A stretch of 64,000 nucleotides of DNA from Burkholderiales bacterium (GTDB lineage: Bacteria; Pseudomonadota; Gammaproteobacteria; Burkholderiales; Burkholderiaceae_C). The notes beneath the pieces are model-generated. The model did no database searches. It had not been told where the DNA came from and saw nothing but the letters and a program-made list of their open reading frames with translations. The stretch spans positions 99,341-163,340 of the forward strand of contig JADJDV010000001.1 of NCBI GenBank assembly GCA_016702555.1, given 5' to 3'. The position numbers and the translations under genes are program-made. Positions within the stretch are counted from its first letter, which is position 1. Every line of letters begins with the position of its first letter. Shown here in pieces: positions 1 through 8,371 of the stretch.

Positions 1-118
1 CATCGCTGGTCATGCTGCCGCCGTCGAACCGGCCCTCGATCACGCGCCGGCCCAACTGCCCGAAGTCGATTACGCCAACATCAAGCTCCTTTTGCGCTGT
101 ACAGTTTGGCTTCGGCAT
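1..118 (-). CDS. IS1380-family transposase, N-terminal fragment (partial)
   Basis: Only the first 39 codons are visible, starting at the ATG at 118 and running off the left edge. The frame ends with residues reading EGRFDGGSMTSD, which matches the conserved N-terminal signature of IS1380-type DDE transposases (xxFDGGxLTSDxG). No catalytic residues lie within the window, so activity cannot be judged. The family call rests on this short motif alone. Confidence 0.5.
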   Translation of the reverse strand, partial: MPKPNCTAQKELDVGVIDFGQLGRRVIEGRFDGGSMTSD

Positions 119-218
119 TGCCCGCCCTTTCATCAAGATTCGACACCTCGATGTTCGGGCAATTCAAGGGCAATGCCGTCCTCGTTTCTACGGGCTATGG
201 TGAAATATCCGGGTTAAT
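1..218 (-). mobile_element. End of an IS1380-family-like element, running off the left edge
   Basis: The first ~218 bases look like the 5' end of an IS1380-type insertion sequence. It contains the beginning of a transposase on the minus strand. The reading frame of an IS66-type tnpB breaks off abruptly near 213-218, where the sequence changes to a stretch reading AACCCGGATATTTCACC outward. This is taken as the element terminus, inserted into tnpB. The exact boundary is inferred from where IS66 homology is lost; the other terminus and the target duplication lie outside the window. Confidence 0.5.
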
Positions 219-365
219 GCGCGTGGCCCGCGCGTTGGCAAAGAGATAGCCGTGGTGGGCTTGCGCCTGGCCGATGGTGTTGATGACGACATTGAGTAGG
301 CGGTCGGCACCGGCGCGCATGTCTTGCGGCTGGGTGCACAGCCATAGAGTGTCGATGCGGATCAC
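195..365 (-). pseudogene. tnpB: IS66 OrfB (TnpB), truncated
   Basis: Reading from a GTG at 365, the product begins VIRIDTLWLCTQPQDMRAG and continues to LFANARATRI, the conserved N-terminal half of the IS66 accessory protein TnpB (usually about 115 residues). After ATRI the frame enters unrelated DNA and stops at 195, giving 56 codons. The break coincides with the presumed IS1380 terminus near 218. The gene lies 11 bases downstream of the tnpA remnant, the normal IS66 arrangement. Confidence 0.7.
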
Positions 366-376
366 CAGAGTAGTCC

Positions 377-771
377 TCAGACGACAGCCATCGTGCCGGC
401 CAGCGCGCGCAGCAGGGCCGCGTACTGCGGCGCCGCACTTGCTGCGCACTGCAACTTCAGCCGCAATCCGCCGCGTTCGAGTTCGATGCGGATGTCGGGC
501 GGCGATGGCGGAAGGTTGGCGAGGCGGTGTTCGGACTTGGTCAACTCGACCGGTACGAACTGCAGGGGCGCCACGCGCTGCGTAGGCGCTGGCACCTCTG
601 CAGCCATGCGCTTGAGGTTCTGTCCGGCCAGCCATTTGCGCACGACGTTGGGGTTCAGGCCGTGGCCAGTGGCCACGGCAGCTACCGAGGCATCAGGCTG
701 CCGGCACTCATCAGGACTTGCGCCTTGAACTCGGAGGTGTGAACGCGGCGTTTGGAGCGATTGGGATTCAT
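377..771 (-). pseudogene. tnpA: IS66 OrfA (TnpA), frameshifted
   Basis: From the ATG at 771 the frame reads MNPNRSKRRVHTSEFKAQVL, a typical IS66 TnpA start with its helix-turn-helix region, but it then hits a stop. Continuity resumes in another frame (ECRQPDASVAAVATGHGLNPN onward) with the rest of the helix-turn-helix segment and the C-terminal region ending at 377. One base appears to have been lost or gained near 708-713. TnpA is an accessory protein of IS66 transposition. The copy is not expected to be functional. Confidence 0.7.
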
Positions 772-772
772 G

Positions 773-799
773 GGTGTCCACCAAAATTAGGTGGACACC
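773..799. repeat. Perfect 10-bp inverted repeat at the IS66 tnpA start
   Basis: GGTGTCCACC (773-782) and GGTGGACACC (790-799) form a perfect stem with a 7-nt AT-rich loop, immediately upstream of the tnpA ATG at 771. In the minus-strand transcript the hairpin would sit against the start codon, so it could limit transposase translation or be an operator. No assignment beyond that is supported. Confidence 0.6.
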
Positions 800-942
800 A
801 TCCTCAGGAGCTCAACAACGCGGCGCAAGATGGGACGGCTGGACGCTCACAGAGAAGCAGCTGACATTCCAGTACCTTATCGGTGACCAGTGCACGGCGC
901 CCAAGGCAATCGAAGTGACATGCAAGAACAGTGACGGTTTAC

Positions 943-1420
943 CTGTGTGACTTCCTGCTCGTCGGCTGGATGGCGTTGGTTGGGCGAGTGGGGGCGCGGC
1001 GGCTGTCAGTCTGGAGGTCTTCGGCGCCGTCTTGCGATGACCCCAACGCCATCTCATGGGTGGAAACTTCGCGCCGCGCTCCACTCGATTGCCCAGAGGC
1101 AGCCGGGCGTGACTTCGAGGGTGACGCCGCCGGGGCTCGTGGCGGCGCAGCGTTGAAGCTGGCTTGCATTCCGTGTTCTTGATGATGCATGCCGAAGGTG
1201 GCATGAGCGGAAGGCTGGACGCTGACCGTGCGGCCGCCAAGCCATGGCCTTACATGCCATCGGCGCTCACACTGTGGCACGGGCAGGTATCCCGTGAGCG
1301 CAAACCCGATTCGCAAGTTGTTGATTTAATTCAATTTTTCTCTTGGTCGGGGGACGGCAAGCTTGGTCATCCGATTCAACACGCAGGCGTCGGAGCCGCC
1401 GCAGGCGATGCCGATGAAAA
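943..1420. other. No convincing gene
   Basis: About 480 bases between the IS66 remnant and the IPTL-CTERM gene. Several overlapping open frames exist on both strands, but none has recognisable protein features, a plausible ribosome-binding site or a match to a family I know. An AT-rich patch lies at 1318-1345. The stretch is probably the downstream region of the interrupted exported-protein gene plus degraded DNA. Confidence 0.5.
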
Positions 1421-2636
1421 TCACCGTCGCAAGCGCCCTGCCCCCAATCCCGCCGCCAGCAATCCCATCAGCATGAGTGCCCACTCGGACAGCGCGGGCA
1501 CCGGAGTCGCCGGGGCCGGCTTGCGGGTATTGGTGAAGCTGCACTGGACGTCGCTGTCCGGCATGGTGAAGCTGCCTTCGGTGGTGCCGGTGACACCGTC
1601 GACGCCGGTGCAGGTCAGCTTGGAGGTGTAGTCGTCCAGGCTGGTGCCTTCGTCGGCCAGTTCAGCCACCGTCACCTGGGTACCGGCGTCGACGGGGACA
1701 GCCGCCGTGCTGCCGCCGTGGCCGAGGTTGGCGGTGGCGTGGTCATTGATCTTCAGGGTGAACCGGCCCTGGGCCTTCGTGGGCGCCAGCATCTTGGTGA
1801 CGGTGACGGTGGGCGTGTAGCAGTAGGCGTCGAAGGCCGCGGCAATGCCCTGGTAGTTGGCATCCTGATTGGGCCCCCGCGTACTGTGCACCACCAGGCT
1901 GATGAAATTGAGGCCCTGCACGAAGCCCTTCAGCTCGACGACAGCCGGCTCGGTACCCACGCTGGAGGTGTCGCGCGTGACCGGCGTCGCCAGCAGATTG
2001 TTCTTCTTGAGCAGGTCGTTGAGATACACCGCCACCAGGGCGTCGTCGGCGCGGTAGGTGATCCGCAGGCGCATCTTGGCGGCGTCTTCGGCGGTCGGAA
2101 TGTACCAGCCGCCGAAATAGATCGACGCCAGGGTCTCCGGGCCCCGCTCCGGCGGATCGCCGTCGAGCATGGGAAAAATCCATTGCGATCCGGCGGGCGC
2201 GTCGGCCCAGATGCGTTTGTCGTCGTCACTCGTCCATGCCGATGGGGCCAGCGGCGCCGCATCACCTTCTATAACAAACTCCCAGAAAGGCCACAGGCCT
2301 CTTGCGGCGTTCTCCGGGTTGCTGGCGTAATCGTCGATGAAGTTCAGCTTGGCGAACTGGTTCGACATGTTCAACGAAGGGTGGTTGCCGGAATTCATCT
2401 GGGCGGCGCTCGCGGATGCGTCGCGACAGGTGAGCGCCAAGCCGCCGCTGAGATGCAGCGGCTCCTCCAATTCGATATCGCCCAGGAACATCAAGGCGAT
2501 GGCCGCATCGCCGAAGATCGCCGTCGTGCCGCCCTGCGCCCAGGCGCCCGTCGGCGTCAGCAGGGTGAATCCGAGCGCGACTGACCTGCCCCCATCCGCC
2601 ATGCCAATGATTTGGTAGGAGTCCTGGGTTTGAAGA

Positions 2637-3782
2637 TTACTGGATCTCGTTGCTTGTAGTGGTGGGATGCCGAGGAGCATCGCCGGCATGCCGGCGATGC
2701 TCCTCGGCAAAGCGCGCGGGTGGCATCCGTCCGATGCTGCCGTGGGGCCTGACCTCGTTGTAATCGCGACGCCAGGCGGCAATGATGTTGCGCGCCTGGT
2801 GCAATGTCTCGAACCAGTGCTCGTTCAGGCACTCGTCACGAAACCGCCCGTTGAAACTCTCGATGTAGCCGTTCTGCATCGGCCGCCCTGGTTCGATCAG
2901 GATGTGTCTGATGCCATGGCCCTGTGCCCAGGCAATGAATGCCCTGCTGGTGAATTCCGGACCGTTGTCTGTCCGAACGGCCGACGGATAGCCGCGGAAC
3001 AGGGCCGCTTGGTCAAGCAGCCGCGTCACGTACTGACCGCTGATGCCGTAGTCCACCGCGATGTCCACGGCCTCATGGCTGAAGTCGTCGGCCACGGTCA
3101 GGCACTTCAGGCGCCTGCCGTTGGCCAAACTGTCGCTGACGAAATCCATGCTCCACACCTCGTTGACCCTGGTGGCAATGTTCAGCCCCATGCGCTCGGC
3201 TGGCGGCCTGCGAGCCTTCTTGCGCTTGCGCACAGCCAGGTTGGCGTCGCTGTACAGCCGGTACACCCGCTTGTGATTGACGCCGGGGAACTCCAGGCGC
3301 AACAGGTCGTGCACGCGTCGATATCCGAAGCGCCGGCGCGCGTAGGCGATCTCAACGATCTTCGACTTCAGCGCCTCGGTCTGCGCGCTGGCCTCCAGTG
3401 CGTTGCGATAGCTGTCTCGACTCAGCCCCACAAGCCTGCAGGCTCGCCGCTCGGACATCTGATGCTGATTGATCAACTGGCCGATGGCTTCCCGCTTGAC
3501 CTGTGGGGCTAGCGCTTTACCGAGAACGCTCTTGAGCGCATGCATGTCCAGATGCGCCTCGGCCAGCAGGCTCTTGAGCTTGGCGTTTTCCGCCTCCAGC
3601 TCGCGCAGCCGCCTCGCGTCCGACACCTCCATGCCGCCGAACTTGGCGCGCCACTTGTAGAACGTCGCGTCTGAAAAACCGCCCTTGCGGCAGATCTCCG
3701 CCACGGCCATGCCGGCCTCCGCCTGCTTGAGGAACCCGATGATCTGTTCCTCCGTGAACTTGCTCTTCCTCATGTCCGCCAT
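2637..3782 (-). CDS. IS3-family transposase, OrfA and OrfB in one frame
   Basis: The 381-residue product has an N-terminal helix-turn-helix (FTEEQIIGFLKQAEAG to FYKWRAKFGG), a leucine-rich coiled region (RRLRELEAENAKLKSLLAEA), an HTH_21-type region and an rve integrase core. The core shows the DDE residues: D in WSMDFVSD, D in VRTDNGPEF and E in NGYIESFNGRFRDE. IS3 elements usually make the fusion by programmed frameshifting between orfA and orfB; here the frame is continuous. ATG 3782 lies almost on top of the AGGAGA ribosome-binding site, so ATG 3773 (MRKSKF) is the more likely start. The protein appears complete. Confidence 0.93.
   Translation of the reverse strand: MADMRKSKFTEEQIIGFLKQAEAGMAVAEICRKGGFSDATFYKWRAKFGGMEVSDARRLRELEAENAKLKSLLAEAHLDMHALKSVLGKALAPQVKREAIGQLINQHQMSERRACRLVGLSRDSYRNALEASAQTEALKSKIVEIAYARRRFGYRRVHDLLRLEFPGVNHKRVYRLYSDANLAVRKRKKARRPPAERMGLNIATRVNEVWSMDFVSDSLANGRRLKCLTVADDFSHEAVDIAVDYGISGQYVTRLLDQAALFRGYPSAVRTDNGPEFTSRAFIAWAQGHGIRHILIEPGRPMQNGYIESFNGRFRDECLNEHWFETLHQARNIIAAWRRDYNEVRPHGSIGRMPPARFAEEHRRHAGDAPRHPTTTSNEIQ
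2668..2709. repeat. Perfect 42-bp palindrome inside the transposase 3' end
   Basis: TGCCGAGGAGCATCGCCGGC is followed immediately by its complement, so all 42 bases pair with no spacer. It lies in the last ~25 codons of the transposase, upstream of the terminal repeat, and is repeated exactly in the second copy at 63444-63485. It may act as a terminator or block read-through translation of the transposase from outside. The role is unknown. Confidence 0.85.
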
Positions 3783-4052
3783 TCTCCTGGTTGGCGGACT
3801 CCTGCTACTTCAGATTGGTACGGCTAGAGGGGAGCAGGTCACGACGACTGTCAGCAGCTTCTTGAAGGCAAGCGACGCTCGGGGTGAGCGCATGGCGATC
3901 TCCTGTTGGTTCTCGGTACTTTGATCGGGCATTCTCGGACGGCACCGATGAGAAAGCCAGACCTGTCGGAACAAATAGCGCGAAAACACAAAATACGTCA
4001 CGGTCGGCTCGGCATGAGGAGCCCATTCATGCCCCCTCGCCACGCCCCCGCT

Positions 4053-4322
4053 TCAGCGACGCGGGTCGGATCCCGCCTGCGGCTGGCGCCGATTCAGCTC
4101 GAACGGCGACATGCTGAGCACCGACGTGAGCGCGCTGGAGACCATCATCATGAACCAGAAGATGAAGAAAGTGACGGTGTAGACGGCCGCGCGCGACCAG
4201 CCCACGGTTTCGCCGAACAGGGTCAGCGACTCCGGGTCGAGCACGGCGAACACCATCATCTCCAGCACGGCGGCGACCAGAAACGCCGGCCAGGCAATCC
4301 ACATCAGTCGCTCACGCAGCAT
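4053..4322 (-). CDS. Small two-helix membrane protein of the cbb3 oxidase block
   Basis: This 89-residue protein begins MLRERLMWIAWPAFLVAAVLEMM and has two hydrophobic segments, about residues 7-27 and 46-66, with a basic polar tail (NRRQPQAGSDPRR). It follows the fixH-like gene on the same strand with a 27-base gap, so it is probably the last gene of the ccoG group. I do not recognise a named family; similar short membrane proteins accompany ccoG/fixH in related bacteria. A role in oxidase maturation is only suggested by position. Confidence 0.6.
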   Translation of the reverse strand: MLRERLMWIAWPAFLVAAVLEMMVFAVLDPESLTLFGETVGWSRAAVYTVTFFIFWFMMMVSSALTSVLSMSPFELNRRQPQAGSDPRR

Positions 4323-4349
4323 GGGGTTCTCTTGTCAGGACGAAAAATC

Positions 4350-4676
4350 TCATCGCGCGGGGCCGGGTGGTGCGGAGGCGGGCGCCGGCTTGACCACGCC
4401 GCCGGTCGCGGCGTGGTTGCGCGCCTGCATGGCCGGCGCCAGCCCGGATGGGCTGGCCGATGACTGAGCTGCCGCGTCGGCGGGCGGCAGCGAGGCCTGG
4501 GGGGAGCGGGGCGCATCGGAATACACCGGGTCGGGGTGGGTGATGGCCAGATAGAGGGTGACGAAGGACGCCAGCACCACGGCCGCCGGGCCGCCGACCA
4601 CCAGCCACATCAGGCGATGCTTCCACCACGGCCCGGAATGGGATGACGCGGAGGTGGGAGAGAACGACGCACTCAT
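4350..4676 (-). CDS. FixH-like (CcoH) cbb3 oxidase assembly protein
   Basis: The product has 108 residues. A short polar N-terminus leads to WWKHRLMWLVVGGPAAVVLASFVTLYLA, a single membrane helix with the GP motif found in betaproteobacterial FixH-like proteins, followed by a periplasmic tail. The tail keeps the PAMQARNHAATG motif seen near the C-terminus of these proteins but is alanine/proline-rich and short of the usual YYxxG segment. FixH/CcoH proteins assist assembly or stability of cbb3 oxidase. The gene starts 7 bases after the ccoG stop, consistent with one transcript. Confidence 0.7.
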   Translation of the reverse strand: MSASFSPTSASSHSGPWWKHRLMWLVVGGPAAVVLASFVTLYLAITHPDPVYSDAPRSPQASLPPADAAAQSSASPSGLAPAMQARNHAATGGVVKPAPASAPPGPAR

Positions 4677-4683
4677 GCTTAGC

Positions 4684-6105
<1,422 letters not shown>

Positions 6106-6236
6106 AAGCAGCGGTCCGTGAGTGAAAGCTCAGGCGGCGAGTCTAGTGCCATGGCGATCACCCTCTCGGCGCACCGGTAAAACGCAGACACCCGCGGGTG
6201 TCGCCCAGCAACCGGGCACGCCGGCCCGGATGCACA

Positions 6237-7538
6237 TCACCCCAGGCTGACCTCGACGCGGCGCGCCTGCGCGCCGGCGCCGGCGTCGGTGTTCTCGGGC
6301 TTCTTCAGTTCGATGCTGTCCTCGGCCACGCCGAGCGCCTTGAGCTGATCGCGCACGGCAAAGGCGCGCTGCTTGGCCAGTTCCTCGTTCTGCGCCGCGT
6401 TGCCGCTCGAATCGACGTAGCCGCTGACGATGGCCTTCTTGCCCTGCTTCACGCCGGCGATCACCTCGGCCAGCGCGGTGTCGGCGCCGCTGGCCAGATC
6501 GGCCTTGCCGGTGGCGAAGAAGAACTTGACGACACCATTCTCGACCGCGACCGAAGCCGCGTCGTTGCCGGCCGCAGCGGCGGGTGCCGCCGCAGCAGGC
6601 GCCGCCGCCGGGGTGGCGCCGGCCACGCCGCCGCCCTTGCCCCAGACGTAGGCGGTCAGCACCTTCATCTGCTCGGGCGTGAACTTGGCGTCCCACGCCG
6701 GCATCACGCCGGTCTTGCCCTGGTTGATCATGTTGACGATGTGCGCCTCGATCACCGGGCCGTGCACGAACACGCCGGAGGTCAGGTCGGGCGCGCCGAG
6801 CGCCTGGTTGCCCTTGCCGTCGGCGCCATGGCAGGCCGCGCAGGCAACGAACTTGTCGCGCCCCAGGTTGGCGCGCACCGAATCGTGCGGCGCCTTGGCC
6901 AGGCTGAGCACATGGTGGGCCAGGTTGCGCACGTCGTCGGCACCGCCCACGGCGGCCGCCATCGGCGTCATCACGCCGGTGCGGCCCTTGGCGATGGTTT
7001 CATGGATCTGCTCGGGCGTGCCGCCCCAGTTCCAGTGGCCGTCGGTCAGGTTGGGAAAGCCGGTGCTGCCGCGTGCGTCGGAGCCGTGGCACTGCGCGCA
7101 GTTGTTCATGAACAGGCGGTCGCCGATGGCCATGGCCTGCGCGTCCTTGGTCAGCTCCTCGGTGCTCTTGCTGGCGAAGGCCGCATAGATCGGCGCCATC
7201 TGCTCATTGCCCTTGCTCACCTCGCGCTCGAACTGACCGGACTGGGTCCAGCCAAGCGAGCCGCCGTACGAACCCAGGCCCGGATACAGGTACAGGTAGG
7301 CCAGCGAGAACACGCAGGTAATGACGAACAGGCCCACCCACCAGCGCGGCAGCGGGTTGTTCATCTCGCGCAAATCGCCATCCCAGACGTGACCGGTGGT
7401 GTTGTCGGCGGCCGTCATGGCCTGGGTCTTGCCGCTGATCCACAACAGGGCCAGGCAGCCGAGGATCCCCAGCAGCGTCGCGCCCGCGATGAAGATCGAC
7501 CAGAAGTTGCTCGTGAAGTCGCTCGGAAAGTGGTTCAT
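6237..7538 (-). CDS. ccoP: cbb3 oxidase subunit III CcoP with a C-terminal OmpA-like domain
   Basis: Residues 1-~310 are a normal CcoP, the diheme subunit that passes electrons to the CcoO/CcoN core. There is an N-terminal membrane region (SNFWSIFIAGATLLGILGCLALLW), the WDGDLREMNNPLPRWW motif, a second membrane segment, and two c-type heme sites (CAQCH near residue 145, CAACH near 235). An Ala/Pro linker (about 305-325) leads to ~110 more residues resembling an OmpA/MotB domain: VVKFFFATGKADL, then SGYVDSSGNAAQNEELAKQRA and a final ARRVEVSLG. A usual CcoP ends near residue 300; this one has 433. ccoQ starts 37 bases upstream. Confidence is high for CcoP and moderate for the extra domain's fold. 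Confidence 0.93.
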   Translation of the reverse strand: MNHFPSDFTSNFWSIFIAGATLLGILGCLALLWISGKTQAMTAADNTTGHVWDGDLREMNNPLPRWWVGLFVITCVFSLAYLYLYPGLGSYGGSLGWTQSGQFEREVSKGNEQMAPIYAAFASKSTEELTKDAQAMAIGDRLFMNNCAQCHGSDARGSTGFPNLTDGHWNWGGTPEQIHETIAKGRTGVMTPMAAAVGGADDVRNLAHHVLSLAKAPHDSVRANLGRDKFVACAACHGADGKGNQALGAPDLTSGVFVHGPVIEAHIVNMINQGKTGVMPAWDAKFTPEQMKVLTAYVWGKGGGVAGATPAAAPAAAAPAAAAGNDAASVAVENGVVKFFFATGKADLASGADTALAEVIAGVKQGKKAIVSGYVDSSGNAAQNEELAKQRAFAVRDQLKALGVAEDSIELKKPENTDAGAGAQARRVEVSLG

Positions 7539-7575
7539 TTTTGTTCCTTGCCTGCCAGGGCGTGTCCGTCGTGGC

Positions 7576-7713
7576 TCAGTCCTGCTCGAACGGCAGACGG
7601 GCCGCCTCGTCGAACCGCTGCTTGTTGCGGCTCGACCAGGCCCAGGCCACGATGCCGATGAAGACGAGGAGCGCCACCACGGTCACGATGCTGCGCAGAA
7701 GGTTGATGTCCAT
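7576..7713 (-). CDS. ccoQ: cbb3 oxidase small subunit CcoQ (FixQ)
   Basis: This 45-codon gene encodes MDINLLRSIVTVVALLVFIG, continuing to a WAW motif and a charged tail ending LPFEQD. That is the standard CcoQ layout: one membrane helix and a short cytoplasmic tail. CcoQ stabilises the association of CcoP with the CcoNO core. It lies between ccoO (21 bases upstream) and ccoP (37 bases downstream), the expected position. The start is fixed by family length and the MD(I/L)N opening. Confidence 0.92.
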   Translation of the reverse strand: MDINLLRSIVTVVALLVFIGIVAWAWSSRNKQRFDEAARLPFEQD

Positions 7714-7734
7714 GTTGGTCGTCGGTGCGCCGGT

Positions 7735-8352
7735 TTACCTGCGGTGAATGCCCAGCACCTGCAGATAGGCGATGACGGCATCCATCTCGGTCTTGCCCTT
7801 GAGGTCCTCGGGCGCCTTGGCGATCTCCTCGTCGCTGTAGGGCGCGCCCAGCGTGCGCAGACCGCGCATGTGCGCCTGGATGGTGCCGGCGTTGGCGGCG
7901 GTCTTCTCCAGCCACGGGTAGGCCGGCATGTTGGACTCGGGCACCACGTCGCGCGGGTTGTTCAGGTGCACGCGGTGCCAGTCGTCGCTGTAGCGGCCAC
8001 CGACGCGCGCCAGATCGGGGCCGGTGCGCTTGCTGCCCCACTGGAACGGCCGGTCATAGACGAACTCGCCGGCCACCGAATAGGGGCCGTAGCGCAGCGC
8101 CTCGGCGCGGAACGGGCGAATCATCTGCGAGTGGCAGTTGTAGCACCCTTCGCGCACGTACACGTCGCGCCCCACCACCTGCAGCGCCGTGTAGGGCTTG
8201 AGGCCTTCGATCGGCTGCGTGGTGGATTTCTGGAAGAACAGCGGCACGATTTCGACCAATCCGCCGATGGAGACCACCAGCAGGATCAGCACGATCATCA
8301 GGAAGTTGTTGGTTTCGACCTTGGCGTGGCCGGTGATTTTTTCTGCTGCCAT
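7735..8352 (-). CDS. ccoO: cbb3 oxidase subunit II CcoO (monoheme cytochrome c)
   Basis: The 205-residue protein has one N-terminal membrane helix (NNFLMIVLILLVVSIGGLVEIVPLFF), then the conserved PYTALQVVGRDVYVREGCYNCHSQMIRPF with its CxxCH heme site, and RTGPDLARVGGRYSDDWHRVHL. M in ESNMPAYPWL is the likely distal ligand. CcoO receives electrons from CcoP and passes them to the CcoN site. The gene follows ccoN after 19 bases with a ribosome-binding site AGGAGGT-like close to its ATG. Length is normal. Confidence 0.96.
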   Translation of the reverse strand: MAAEKITGHAKVETNNFLMIVLILLVVSIGGLVEIVPLFFQKSTTQPIEGLKPYTALQVVGRDVYVREGCYNCHSQMIRPFRAEALRYGPYSVAGEFVYDRPFQWGSKRTGPDLARVGGRYSDDWHRVHLNNPRDVVPESNMPAYPWLEKTAANAGTIQAHMRGLRTLGAPYSDEEIAKAPEDLKGKTEMDAVIAYLQVLGIHRR

Positions 8353-8371
8353 GACTTCTTACCTCCTTGGG

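Larger units (their letters stand above)
219..942 (-). mobile_element. Decayed IS66-family element remnant
   Basis: This block holds a frameshifted IS66 OrfA (tnpA) and a 3'-truncated OrfB (tnpB) in the usual order on the minus strand. The right boundary is placed at 942 because the sequence there reads GTAAAC outward, like the GTAA termini of IS66 elements; this is an inference. The tnpC transposase gene and the opposite terminus are missing, presumably lost on the IS1380 side. The element cannot move on its own. Confidence 0.5.
2582..3841 (-). mobile_element. Intact IS3-family (IS407-like) insertion sequence, 1260 bp
   Basis: The termini are imperfect inverted repeats: the left end begins TGACCTGCCCCCATCCGCC, and the right end read inward begins TGACCTGCTCCCCTCTAGCC. 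Matching blocks continue further in (CCAAT, then AGTCC). The element is flanked by the 4-bp direct repeat CGAC at 2578-2581 and 3842-3845, a duplication size typical of the IS407 group. It carries one transposase gene. It interrupts an IPTL-CTERM gene after codon 17. A second copy starts at 63358 with very few differences, so movement is recent. Confidence 0.93.
1421..3893 (-). pseudogene. IPTL-CTERM exported protein, split by an IS3-family insertion
   Basis: The gene starts at the ATG at 3893 (ribosome-binding site AGGAGA just upstream), encodes MRSPRASLAFKKLLTVV and is then interrupted by the element at 2582-3841. Removing the element and one copy of the CGAC duplication restores one frame: the signal peptide continues ALGFTLLTPTGAWAQ. 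The ~400-residue remainder ends at 1421. Its C-terminus reads VPALSEWALMLMGLLAAGLGAGRLRR-like: a motif resembling IPTLSEW, a hydrophobic segment and basic residues. This is the IPTL-CTERM sorting signal, thought to be recognised by an exosortase-like system. The middle region is a secreted domain of unknown function, with a prealbumin-like segment (CTGVDGVTGTTEGSF) before the tail. The disrupted gene cannot give an exported product. Confidence 0.88.

Noticed and set aside
6187..6202. GACACCCGCGGGTGTC palindrome between ccoP and ccoG as a terminator
   Set aside because: The dyad is perfect but short, has no loop and no T-run, and the genes flanking it are probably one transcript.
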